Source: Candidatus Marsarchaeota G2 archaeon ECH_B_1
Lineage (GTDB): Archaea; Thermoproteota; Thermoprotei_A; Marsarchaeales; Marsarchaeaceae
Direction: 5' to 3'
Assembly: GCA_003019535.1 (NCBI GenBank)
Contig: NEXG01000006.1
Location: 1-64,000, forward strand
Length of the DNA stretch: 64,000 nt
Position 1 is the stretch's first letter. Every line of letters starts with the position of its first letter. A model generated the notes under the pieces. The model searched no databases and was not told the origin of the DNA. It was given only the letters and a program-made list of their open reading frames with translations. Shown one piece after another: positions 57,500-64,000 of the stretch. The position numbers were made by a program, and so were the translations under genes.

Positions 57500-58753
57500 G
57501 TGGTGTACTCCTTAGGGATAGACCCCTTGACCGAGTTCTTTGACGCCCTGGATAACCCTCTGACGAGGAGGTACTATGAGAGGAGGATCAGGGTGTTCTT
57601 CGCTCACGCGGGGATAGAGGGAAAGGACCTCGGGGAACAGGCCTCCGCGTTTGTGCGCAGAGCGAAGGAGGACCCCACCTATGCGTACTACGCGGTCACG
57701 GGGTTCGTGCGCTTCGAGAAGGAGAGGGTGGAGAGGGGGGAGATAACCGCTGGTACACTCACCAACTTTGTTAAGGCTGTGAAGCTCTTCTGCGAGCAGA
57801 ACGATATCATGCTCAACTGGAAGAAGATCTCAAGAAAGCTGCCCAGGGTGCGCGAATACGCTTCGGACAGGGCTCCAACAAGGGAGGAAATACTCAGATG
57901 GATGGAGTACCCCGACCGGAGGATTAAGCCCATCATACTCCTCATGGTCTCCTCGGGTATCAGGCTGGGCGCCTGGGACTACCTCAGGTGGAAGGATATA
58001 GAGCCCATCTACGCAGAGTCCGCCCCCACCAGCGGCGGCGGGCAGCCGGAGGAGCCTGTGGCCGCGAGGCTCACCGTGTACAGGGGGACAGAGGAGGAGT
58101 ACACGACGTACATAACACCGGAGGCCTACCTGTGCCTCAAGGAGTGGATGGAGTACAGGGCGGGCCAGGGGGAGAGGGTGACACCCGAGTCCTGGCTCAT
58201 GCGTGACCTATGGGACACAACCACCCCTAGGGGTCTCCTCCAGGTTAACACCCCGAGGAAGCTCAGGTCCTCAGGTGTAAAGCGCCTCCTCGAGAGGTCT
58301 CTCTTCGCGCAGGGCCTGAGGAAACCCCTCCCCCCGGGGAAGAGGAGGCACGAGTTCCAGGGTGCACACGGCTTCCGCAAGTTCTTCAAGAGCGTGTGCG
58401 AGAAGCACATGAAGAGCCTGCACGTGGAGATCCTCATGGGCCACAACGTGGGCCTCGCCGAGTCATACTACAGGCCGCAGGAGCGGGAGATCCTCGAGGA
58501 CTACCTGAAGGCCGTGCCCGAGCTCACCTTTTACGCGAAGAAGGAGGACCAGGGTGGGGGTGGGGGGATCACGGAGGAGGAGGCCGAGGCCCTGAGGGAG
58601 AAGATCAGGAGGATGGAGGAGGAGCAGAAGAAGAAGGACGAGCAGATACTCGGGCTACTCGCGGAGCTCGGCCGCGTTGTGGAGGAGCTCAAAGAGGAGA
58701 GGCTCAGGGAGCTCTCCGGCGGGAACCGCGGGGAGAAAGGCAGAAGACATTAG
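57500..58753 (+). CDS. int: Tyrosine recombinase / integrase
   Basis: A 417-residue site-specific recombinase of archaeal-virus/plasmid type. An N-terminal SAM-like DNA-binding region (NPLTRRYYERRIRVFFAHAG) is followed by the catalytic domain: Arg155 in SSGIRLGAWDYLRW, His290-x-x-Arg293 in AHGFRKFF, His315 in LMGHNVG, and Tyr323/Tyr324 in ESYYRPQ. A Gly-rich linker and a C-terminal coiled coil (ALREKIRRMEEEQKKKDEQI) extend it, which may drive oligomerisation. GTG start. It has a higher G+C and AGG/GAG-rich codon usage than chromosomal neighbours, in keeping with transfer. Confidence 0.92.
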   Translation: MVYSLGIDPLTEFFDALDNPLTRRYYERRIRVFFAHAGIEGKDLGEQASAFVRRAKEDPTYAYYAVTGFVRFEKERVERGEITAGTLTNFVKAVKLFCEQNDIMLNWKKISRKLPRVREYASDRAPTREEILRWMEYPDRRIKPIILLMVSSGIRLGAWDYLRWKDIEPIYAESAPTSGGGQPEEPVAARLTVYRGTEEEYTTYITPEAYLCLKEWMEYRAGQGERVTPESWLMRDLWDTTTPRGLLQVNTPRKLRSSGVKRLLERSLFAQGLRKPLPPGKRRHEFQGAHGFRKFFKSVCEKHMKSLHVEILMGHNVGLAESYYRPQEREILEDYLKAVPELTFYAKKEDQGGGGGITEEEAEALREKIRRMEEEQKKKDEQILGLLAELGRVVEELKEERLRELSGGNRGEKGRRH

Positions 58754-58855
58754 ATAGAGCTGGTTGGATCCGTGTCGCCCGTCGTAACGTAAGGAAGCTC
58801 CTTGCTTCAGCTAGGAGCAGCTCACGGGCTGGGTGGAGCTCGAAGAACTCTTTTC

Positions 58856-59491
58856 CTAGTCCCCGAAGGAATCCCTTTTTTCGTATTCTTGCTTGAGGAG
58901 CTCGTAGCTCCACTCCTGGTACCAGAGCTTCCAGGCGTCCAGGCTCCAGTTAATCACCCTATAGAGGTCAGGGTGCACCCAGAGCGAATAAATAAAGTAG
59001 TAGCGGTCCCGCAGCGCACGTTCAAGTGTTTGCCGGATCCACTGATCCAGGGGGGAACCCGATTTCTCAGCCTCCCTATAGTACTCTTCGCCCAATTCGC
59101 CTTGAAGCACGTCGCGGAGGACCAGGCCGAGCTGGTATATCTCATCCACTTCGAGCTTCGCCTTCGCCTTCACTTTCGCGATCACCTCATTCAGGGCCGT
59201 GTTCCCCGCGGCTTTGTCGATCGCCTCAAGCTGCCTAGCGGCCTCCTCCTCGTCTATCTCCTCCAGGGGGGGCGCATTCTCGTCCTGGTCCTCCTGTGTG
59301 CCTGGGTTGGATTCCAGGGGTGAGCGGTGGCCCACCTCCTCCTTCTCCATTTTTTTCTTAACTTTGGCGATGAGGGTCCTGCCAGCCCCCGTTTCCTCCC
59401 GTATTTCCCTGTACGTCTTACCCTCCTTGAGGAGGGTGCGTATTCTTCGTTTTAATTCCTCTTCTTCCTTCTTACCTCTACGGCCTCTCAT
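58856..59491 (-). CDS. HTH DNA-binding protein of the element
   Basis: 211 residues. Residues ~10-50 form a resolvase-like helix-turn-helix (IRTLLKEGKTYREIREETGA, then GRTLIAKVKKKM) suggesting sequence-specific DNA binding, possibly repression or partition. An acidic Pro/Glu/Asp linker (~60-85) and a helical domain with several Trp and Tyr at the C-terminus follow. It is divergent from the ParB/methyltransferase relic; the palindrome region at 59628-59712 lies in the gap and may be its operator. Family unknown. Confidence 0.65.
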   Translation of the reverse strand: MRGRRGKKEEEELKRRIRTLLKEGKTYREIREETGAGRTLIAKVKKKMEKEEVGHRSPLESNPGTQEDQDENAPPLEEIDEEEAARQLEAIDKAAGNTALNEVIAKVKAKAKLEVDEIYQLGLVLRDVLQGELGEEYYREAEKSGSPLDQWIRQTLERALRDRYYFIYSLWVHPDLYRVINWSLDAWKLWYQEWSYELLKQEYEKRDSFGD

Positions 59492-59533
59492 GGGTAGCTA
59501 TGATGCGCAAAGAAACATAAACGCTCCGAAAAA

Positions 59534-59599
59534 AAGAACCGAAAAAGGACTAAAAGGACTGAAAAAGCACGGTTCTTTTTCCTTAGGCAGTCCTTTTTC
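59534..59599. repeat. Nested inverted repeats in the element control region
   Basis: Two overlapping inverted repeats: aagaaccg at 59534-59541 with cggttctt at 59570-59577, and gaaaaaggact at 59541-59551 with agtcctttttc at 59589-59599. They lie ~45 bases upstream of the HTH gene and could be a regulatory hairpin or operator array. Confidence 0.55.
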
Positions 59600-59627
59600 C
59601 CCCGCTTCACCGGGAACCAGGAAACCT

Positions 59628-59712
59628 AGAGAAGACCGAAACTAAAGAAAAACGAAACATCGATTCGGAGACAGTCTCCGAATCGATCAAGAGAAGACCG
59701 AAACTAAAGAAA
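59628..59712. repeat. 29-bp perfect palindrome between 23-bp direct repeats
   Basis: Two identical 23-bp copies (59628-59650 and 59690-59712, starting agagaagaccg) flank a perfect inverted repeat at 59659-59687 (14-bp arms, one central base at 59673; left arm atcgattcggagac). The core tccgaatcgatcaa recurs at 59879-59892. This resembles an operator, partition or recombination site of a plasmid or virus. Confidence 0.75.
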
Positions 59713-59744
59713 GATCCGGTTCTGGATCCAGCCCTCTACCGCAT

Positions 59745-60158
59745 TTGACGGAGGGTCAGAAGGCTGTCCTAGCTAACGAGTACAGGAAGATATTGAGCGA
59801 GAAGGCGAAAAAGCAAAGGGGAGAAAATGCCATTGAAAAAAGATGGAGACCAGAGCAAAAATACTTGTCGGACACTGTGTCCGAATCGATCAAAGCTGAA
59901 GTTGATACCCGTAAAATAGCGTCCGAAAAGTTCAAGGTCTCTGAATGGAAGGTCAGGATGGTTCAGGAAATAGAAAAGAAAGCGCCCGAGCCGGGCTCCC
60001 AGAGGGGAAATTCAGCATTATTTACGCTGATCCCCCCTGGGAATTGGAGAAAATAAGGGCAATGTGGCATAATCGACTTATATTTTTGGCAACAAAATGA
60101 GGTAAAAAAATGGCAAGTGCCAAACAGAAAATAAGGGCAATGTGGCATAATCGACTTA
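59745..60158 (+). pseudogene. ParB-like / MT-A70 adenine methyltransferase gene, internally deleted and frameshifted
   Basis: The frame from 59745 encodes a ParB/HTH-associated segment (EGQKAVLANEYRKILSEKAK and DTRKIASEKFKVSEWKV) that loses sense at about 59990. One base shift away the sequence reads KFSIIYADPPWELEKIRAMW, which is the catalytic DPPW motif of MT-A70 N6-adenine methyltransferases, then RLIFLATK and a stop. The rest of the methyltransferase is missing: the frame ends in the 78-bp tandem repeat at 60048. Intact relatives in phages and plasmids fuse these two parts. The gene was disabled by deletion plus frameshift. Confidence 0.7.
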
Positions 60159-60204
60159 TATTTTTGGCAACAAAATGAGGTAAAAAAATGGCAAGTTGCC
60201 AAAC
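60048..60204. repeat. 78-bp tandem duplication
   Basis: The 78 bases 60048-60125 are repeated at 60126-60204, differing only by one inserted t late in the second copy. Each copy contains the iteron-like gtggcat (within caatgtggcataatcg) and ends in ggcaag-(t)-tgcc-like palindromic bases. Confidence 0.9.
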
Positions 60205-60353
60205 TCGAAAAATATGCCACATTTCCCATCGGTGGGGGGGGTAAACTCTTTTAACACCCCCCGGACCCAGCTATGAAATATGTGGCATTTGTGGCATTTG
60301 TGGCATTTGTGGCATTTGTGGCATTTGTGGCATTTGTGGCATATTTTCTTCAT
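60156..60353 (-). CDS. Small ORF encoding Cys-His-Lys tripeptide repeats
   Basis: A 65-codon frame from the ATG at 60353, directly downstream of an AT-rich minus-strand TATA-like tract. It starts MKKI and then repeats Cys-His-Lys six times, followed by CHIFHSWVRGVLKEFT and a hydrophobic end. The tripeptides come from the 9-bp iterons below. It may be an accidental frame through an origin, not a gene; if expressed, the repeats could bind metal. Confidence 0.2.
   Translation of the reverse strand: MKKICHKCHKCHKCHKCHKCHKCHIFHSWVRGVLKEFTPPTDGKCGIFFEFGNLPFFYLILLPKI
60282..60342. repeat. 9-bp iterons (gtggcattt), 6.8 copies
   Basis: Six perfect units of gtggcattt (60282-60335) and a partial seventh (60336-60342). 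The core gtggcat also occurs in both 78-bp repeat copies (60064 and 60142) and inverted near 60213. Such iterons bind replication initiators next to a plasmid or virus origin. Confidence 0.85.
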
Positions 60354-60397
60354 ATTTATTATATAAGAATATATATATTTATTATATAATAATAAAT
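60341..60397. other. AT-rich tract, candidate origin-unwinding element
   Basis: About 57 bases composed almost wholly of A and T (atatatatattta and similar), immediately after the iterons and just before the end of the replication protein gene at 60435. Iterons plus AT-rich tract together form a plausible replication origin for the element. Confidence 0.6.
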
Positions 60398-60434
60398 GAA
60401 GAAGCAAACTGGAGAAGTAAAGTGTTTGCTTTCC

Positions 60435-63191
60435 TCATGGCACCGATTGAGGAGGTTCCTCAAAGTTCGGGTTGAGGAAGCGCAGGAAAGCCTGCATGTC
60501 TGCTTTAATGCACCTCATGTTTTTATCCCCTACCCTGAGAGATGTGTATTCGAAGCCGTCTCCCAACACTTCCGCGAGATTTGAAAACGCACCGAAGTCC
60601 GCCTCGTTCAAGTATCTTCTTTTTATTTCTTCGCCCACTGCGGTGGTGATTATCACACCACTTAGTTCCCGCTTCCCCTTCCCTCTGTATGGGAGAAGAT
60701 ATGGTACAAGTTTTGCCTGGATCACTTTTTCAACTTTTGTCTCAACATCCTCTTCCTCGCCACTGATTTCGTGGTCCTTGAAAGCTCTCAGGAACGCTTG
60801 ATTAATCGCCTCTACAAAAATCACCCTCACTTGTTCCTTCATCTCCTCCAGCCTTTCAAACACAGATGCTTCCTCTTGTGTGTATTGATCAAACACCCAC
60901 TCAGGCGTCTGCATTCCCACCTCTTTGAAAAGCATTTTAAGAAGATTAATCGAATCAGTGAGCCAATCATTGGACAGCTTGTAAAGATCGGTCGAAACGT
61001 AGAAGCCCACCATTTTCCCGATCGCAGAAAGCTTGTTTGCGTTTTGCTTAACGAAATTCATGAACTCGTGTTTCTGAGTGTTACTCTTCATGAACTCTTT
61101 TTTATTGAAATTCATAAATGTGAGTTTTCTCAGCAGAGCCGCGTCATCGGGTTTTAATTGATTACTTGAAAAAATGACGAATGGTAATGAAGGCACTGTT
61201 TCCCACATTCCGCTCATGAATCTCCCCCGTGCTTGAGTGCTTTCTACTGCATTTTTGATCATCTCTAGTAGTTCCCCTTTTTCCAACAGTTTGTAGGCTT
61301 CATTAATGAGAAGCGGTGTGCCTGAGCCTGCAAGCCATGCGCCCAAACGCGCCTCGGTGTTCGTGGATGAACCAGACGTTACTCGTGGTACTGTTGCGTG
61401 TTGGTTACCGTCGATCGAAGGAGTTCCCCAGATATGAAGAACTGTGAGCGAAAAAGTGGTTTTACCCGAGCCTGTGAAGCCATAAAGCCATAGCCAGGGG
61501 ATGTAGACACCCTTTTGTTTGTATATGAAATTAAAGGGGGCTATTACCACTCTTCTAACGATCTCAGAGGCTTTTGCGCCAAAATGTTTCGAGAAATCCA
61601 TAATAATATTAAGAGTTTCGAGCGCTTGCCTTAATTCGTCGATGAAAGGTGGTTCACAATCTATCCCTACAGGCGCGACTGCTTCGCCACCATTGACTTG
61701 CTCTAAGAAGAAGCCAGCCCTGTCTGCTTCTCTTTTAATTAATGCGCGCCCCTTTCTCACCCATCCTATCATCACAGCGGCGAGCGTGTCTTTCGCATGA
61801 AATGAATTCTTCACGAAGCCCTCTGCCTGTAGTCTCCCCAGGATTTCCTCTAATGTTGCAGGCCCTAACTTGAAGACGTGTCCATCCTCGGCGCTTTCAA
61901 ACGTAACTTCGTAGGTCCTTACACTCGAAAAAGGCGTGGAGTAGATTACCACTTCTCTGGGACAGCATGCAAGGACAATATCGGTGATGCGGAACCTGTT
62001 TTGTTCTTTTTCAAATCGTCCTCTCACTATGCTTCTTTTGGATGGCAGAGAAACAGCGTATCTATCTCCACCCAATTCTTCGAATACTGCGTCCCTCATA
62101 TAAGGAGAGCCGAAGCCGATGGTGTCCTGTAGTTGAGAAACGATTGCAAGCGCCTTTTCTTCGTCACCGAGCGACTCCGTTAAAACTTCGAGAACGCCTC
62201 TTTCCGATTTTAGTGAGGGAAGCGCGCTTACGTCTTCTATGGTGTACGTGCGCTCAAGCCTCTGGAACGCCTGTTTTTTGTGTTCTTCTTCAGCGCCCTC
62301 CGTGAGAAGCTCGAATAGTTTTTTTGCATCTTCATAACTTACACCTGCCCTTCTTAACCAACCAGAGATCGCCAGCTCTAAATCATTTCTGTGCCCTTCT
62401 CTGTACCCTTCATTTATCAAAGAGTAAATTGTGTGTATTGTGTTTGCATCAAGTTTTCGCTCTTTTTGCGGAATAACGACAGAACCACGAAACACTTCAC
62501 GCTCTCTAATTTCTAAATCAGAAAGCAGCGCGGCTTGTTCTTCTTCAGATAATTCGATAGCCGACCCCCAGTTTTGCACCGCTTGGTACCTTACACCAGA
62601 TGGGTGAATGGATGGAGAAACGAGGATCTGGCTTCCTTCCCCCTTGACCTCCAACGCCTCACCGTAGCGTCCATATGCTTTCGCCCTTCGGAAAGGCGTG
62701 CGCACCCTGAAGATTACGCGCACCCCTCGCGCACTCTTTTCCGAAGCATCGAAGACAAGACCGCATAGTGCGCATCTCCACTTATCACCCTCTTTCCTAA
62801 TATCATGTTTTGAACGCAACTGACACTTAGGGCAGCGGGCGCCTGTGAATTCCACCCACGTGTTATTTAAACTCGATCTGTAGATTGGATTACGTTTTTT
62901 CACAAATTCAAGAAATTCATTAAATGTGTGATAGTCTTCAAAGTCAAGAAAGAGATGATTATCGGCTTTTATCCCTAACTGCGCACCATCTCGAAACAGC
63001 TTTTCGAACTCGAGCCACCTCGTTTTTTCCTCTCCGACTGTGAGTTTCTGCCATTCTTTGACAATCGGTCTTTTATCACCTTTTTTAATCGGAAGTACAA
63101 CGTAATTTTGCTCCAAAAGCGTGCGCGCGATCTTCACCATTTCTTCTGGTGCTACTGGTTCCGTTGAAAGACTGTACACTTCATCTGCCAC
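60435..63191 (-). CDS. PrimPol-SF3 helicase replication protein
   Basis: A ~918-residue plasmid/virus replication protein. The N-terminal AEP primase-polymerase domain has motif I FLDFED (Asp/Glu at ~86-88), an inserted zinc knuckle (Cys123/126 and 143/146 in the longer numbering), RGVRVIF and the late motif SPSIHPSG. The C-terminal SF3-type helicase has Walker A GFTGSGKTT (574-582), Walker B TPLLINEA and sensor FSSN (680). I start at the GTG at 63191, because agaggtg lies 6 bases upstream; the GTG at 63200 lies within that site. It would prime, extend and unwind the element's DNA at the adjacent iteron origin. Confidence 0.88.
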   Translation of the reverse strand: MADEVYSLSTEPVAPEEMVKIARTLLEQNYVVLPIKKGDKRPIVKEWQKLTVGEEKTRWLEFEKLFRDGAQLGIKADNHLFLDFEDYHTFNEFLEFVKKRNPIYRSSLNNTWVEFTGARCPKCQLRSKHDIRKEGDKWRCALCGLVFDASEKSARGVRVIFRVRTPFRRAKAYGRYGEALEVKGEGSQILVSPSIHPSGVRYQAVQNWGSAIELSEEEQAALLSDLEIREREVFRGSVVIPQKERKLDANTIHTIYSLINEGYREGHRNDLELAISGWLRRAGVSYEDAKKLFELLTEGAEEEHKKQAFQRLERTYTIEDVSALPSLKSERGVLEVLTESLGDEEKALAIVSQLQDTIGFGSPYMRDAVFEELGGDRYAVSLPSKRSIVRGRFEKEQNRFRITDIVLACCPREVVIYSTPFSSVRTYEVTFESAEDGHVFKLGPATLEEILGRLQAEGFVKNSFHAKDTLAAVMIGWVRKGRALIKREADRAGFFLEQVNGGEAVAPVGIDCEPPFIDELRQALETLNIIMDFSKHFGAKASEIVRRVVIAPFNFIYKQKGVYIPWLWLYGFTGSGKTTFSLTVLHIWGTPSIDGNQHATVPRVTSGSSTNTEARLGAWLAGSGTPLLINEAYKLLEKGELLEMIKNAVESTQARGRFMSGMWETVPSLPFVIFSSNQLKPDDAALLRKLTFMNFNKKEFMKSNTQKHEFMNFVKQNANKLSAIGKMVGFYVSTDLYKLSNDWLTDSINLLKMLFKEVGMQTPEWVFDQYTQEEASVFERLEEMKEQVRVIFVEAINQAFLRAFKDHEISGEEEDVETKVEKVIQAKLVPYLLPYRGKGKRELSGVIITTAVGEEIKRRYLNEADFGAFSNLAEVLGDGFEYTSLRVGDKNMRCIKADMQAFLRFLNPNFEEPPQSVP

Positions 63192-63276
63192 AAAGAACAC
63201 CTCTCAATTCGGAAGAGCCGCAGATTGGGAGCAGATCATTGACCGAGTGCCTCCAGCTTTTCTTAAGCTCTTGAAC

Positions 63277-63342
63277 TTACATGAGTAGCTCAAGCGCTTC
63301 GCCTTCAGTTAAAACAATACGTTTTTTAGACCGCTTCGACAT
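63277..63342 (-). CDS. Tiny ORF (21 codons) of the element
   Basis: ATG at 63342 encoding MSKRSKKRIVLTEGEALELL and one more residue. Basic start, then an acidic helix. It has no strong ribosome-binding site. It could be a small regulator or a chance frame; it overlaps the hypothetical frame 63309-63473 in another reading frame. Confidence 0.25.
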   Translation of the reverse strand: MSKRSKKRIVLTEGEALELLM

Positions 63343-63473
63343 ATTCTAATGCCCCGACGGGTTGGAAGTCGGTTAAGAGGAGACGGCCACCTCTCCCTCT
63401 CCTCCCGACTTCGGTGACAGCTTGTTTTCATCGAGTAAATCAAGCGCGCCCGGTCGCTACGTGCGTCATCCAC
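63309..63473 (-). CDS. Possible small ORF overlapping a hairpin
   Basis: GTG at 63473, preceded by a strong ribosome-binding sequence (gggaggtgg), encodes about 54 residues rich in Arg (MDDARSDRARLIYSMKTSCH and on). The frame runs through an inverted repeat, so the C-terminal part is doubtful. It overlaps the preceding tiny gene as GTGGATGA. Confidence 0.3.
   Translation of the reverse strand: MDDARSDRARLIYSMKTSCHRSREERERWPSPLNRLPTRRGIRICRSGLKNVLF
63368..63413. repeat. Inverted repeat / hairpin
   Basis: gaagtcgg at 63368-63375 and ccgacttc at 63406-63413 form a stem, with internal complementarity agaggaga/tctccct-type. It could be a transcription terminator or small structured RNA between the replication gene and the small-gene cassette. 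Confidence 0.45.
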
Positions 63474-63570
63474 GGGTGACCACCTCCCTCAGCCGCTCAA
63501 GGTGCTTTTCAAGCATTTCAACATAAGCCAGGATGGGATCCTGCCTCCCCTTCTTCACTCTTCTCGCCAC
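63466..63570 (-). CDS. Tiny helical protein (34 codons) of the element
   Basis: GTG at 63570 with ggagg about 8 bases upstream, product MARRVKKGRQDPILAYVEML and a further helical stretch EKHLERLREVVTRG. A basic N-terminus followed by an amphipathic helix suggests a nucleic-acid-binding or oligomerising peptide. It overlaps the zinc-ribbon gene by 16 bases, as expected for coupled translation. Confidence 0.45.
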   Translation of the reverse strand: MARRVKKGRQDPILAYVEMLEKHLERLREVVTRG

Positions 63571-63698
63571 GGTAGCCGCCTCCTGCAGCGCGGACACTCA
63601 CGCGGCCTCGCAACGAAGGGAGTCCAGCTGTACCCGCAGAATGGACAATCCACGACTATCACGGTCTTATACCTCACGCGGACATTTCCCGCTTCCAT
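63555..63698 (-). CDS. Small zinc-ribbon protein (47 residues)
   Basis: From the ATG at 63698: MEAGNVRVRYKTVIVVDCPF continuing CGYSWTPFVARPRECPRCRR to a stop at 63555. The CPFC and CPRC pairs (residues ~18-21 and 35-38) form a rubredoxin-like zinc ribbon. Small zinc ribbons are frequent in archaeal viruses and plasmids, as transcription or replication regulators. A TATA (gtttataac, about 63714-63723) gives a near-leaderless transcript. The divergent gene at 63762 starts 64 bases away. Confidence 0.7.
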   Translation of the reverse strand: MEAGNVRVRYKTVIVVDCPFCGYSWTPFVARPRECPRCRRRLPWREE

Positions 63699-63761
63699 TT
63701 TCCACACCGCTAAGGTTATAAACGTGGAAAAATTATATGGAGATTTGTGTCACCGGTATCT

Positions 63762-64000
63762 ATGCGTGTGTCAAGGGCGCTGAGCGCGGTGGCCAGCCAC
63801 GCCTCACGGCTGCGCGCAGAGCTCGAGCGCTTAGACGCGCTCTTAGACCGCGGTGCGCCCCTAAATGAAGAGCCCGGCCTCCGGGAGCCTGATACACGCC
63901 TGAGACGCCCAAGACGACCGAAGGTATCTAAAGAGCCCGGCCTCCTCGGAGGGGGGCTTATACGCGCGCTCCTGGCGGACGCTGTATTCAGGCTGAAGGC
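63762..64000 (+). CDS. Hypothetical protein of the element, 3' end cut by window
   Basis: ATG at 63762, TATA-like aattatatg at 63733-63741, so the transcript is leaderless. 79 codons are visible: MRVSRALSAVASHASRLRAE then ELERLDALLDRGAPLNEEP, a basic Arg/Pro segment, and GLLGGGLIRALLADAVFRLK. The first part looks like a coiled coil. No family recognised; the frame runs off the window. Confidence 0.5.
   Translation, partial: MRVSRALSAVASHASRLRAELERLDALLDRGAPLNEEPGLREPDTRLRRPRRPKVSKEPGLLGGGLIRALLADAVFRLK

Noticed and set aside
60282-60342. CRISPR array
   Set aside because: The 9-bp units are contiguous with no spacers, so they are iterons, not CRISPR repeats.
57455-64000. Copy of the tRNA-Val 3' end marking the right attachment site
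   Set aside because: No repeat of the T-arm/acceptor sequence was found before the window end, so attR must lie outside.

Overview
The window is a stretch of archaeal chromosome. The evidence is a thermosome, Alba, LSm, eS8, SRP19, Gar1, an archaeal-type AdoMet synthetase, RNase P Rpp21/Rpr2, an archaeal NadM, an intron-bearing tRNA, TATA-box promoters with leaderless or very short leaders, and a 16S-23S operon without a spacer tRNA-Ala or a linked 5S gene. This set fits the TACK superphylum, probably an Aigarchaeota/Thaumarchaeota-related lineage. The GC-rich rRNA stems suggest a thermophile. The exact taxon is inference.

Layout. 1-3.5 kb: thermosome (cut by the window start), a GNAT acetyltransferase, an MBL nuclease and two tandem DUF131 membrane proteins. 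3.6-13.4 kb: Alba, LSm, AdoMet synthetase, DUF460, CTP synthase and valyl-tRNA synthetase. 13.4-29.6 kb: DUF1614, a phosphoesterase, an FtsJ-type rRNA methyltransferase, an eS8-SRP19-Gar1 operon, cis-prenyltransferase, DUF373, a coiled-coil protein, a GPN GTPase, a CinA-like protein, PRPP synthetase, a THUMP methyltransferase, RNase Z, a UPF0200 kinase, an OB-fold protein and an SF2 helicase. 29.7-36.1 kb: MarC, acyl-CoA dehydrogenase, UPF0179, FKBP, Nip7-like and NOL1/NOP2 proteins, a DUF62 enzyme, NadM and tRNA-Glu. 38.07-43.06 kb: the rRNA operon on the minus strand. 43.4-47.9 kb: a beta-CASP nuclease, tRNA-Pro, exonuclease III and HMG-CoA reductase.

Several gaps between housekeeping genes hold decayed genes rather than empty DNA: a Rieske iron-sulfur protein (about 15.16-15.61 kb), an ABC-transporter ATPase fragment (about 16.97-17.12 kb), a nuoA remnant, a glyoxalase/VOC gene (36.1-37.2 kb), and an unidentified gene at 5.2-5.5 kb. 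Together they suggest loss of some respiratory and transport genes.

The two most unusual regions lie at 47.9-55.8 kb. First, a divergent cluster couples four small secreted or membrane pilin-like proteins to a type IV pilus assembly ATPase, a TadC/FlaJ-like platform protein, a prepilin-like protein and a HerA/VirB4-like DNA-pumping ATPase. This is a candidate DNA-transfer or secretion pilus. Second, it is followed by a full-length methionyl-tRNA synthetase homologue whose HIGH and KMSKS catalytic motifs are both lost while its zinc and tRNA-binding domains remain.

From tRNA-Val (57.4 kb) to the window end is an integrated mobile element: tyrosine integrase, an HTH protein, a control region with a 29-bp perfect palindrome between 23-bp direct repeats, a broken ParB/MT-A70 methyltransferase gene, a probable replication origin (9-bp iterons, AT-rich tract, 78-bp tandem duplication), a PrimPol-SF3 helicase replication protein, and several tiny genes including a zinc ribbon. 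Its right boundary is outside the window.
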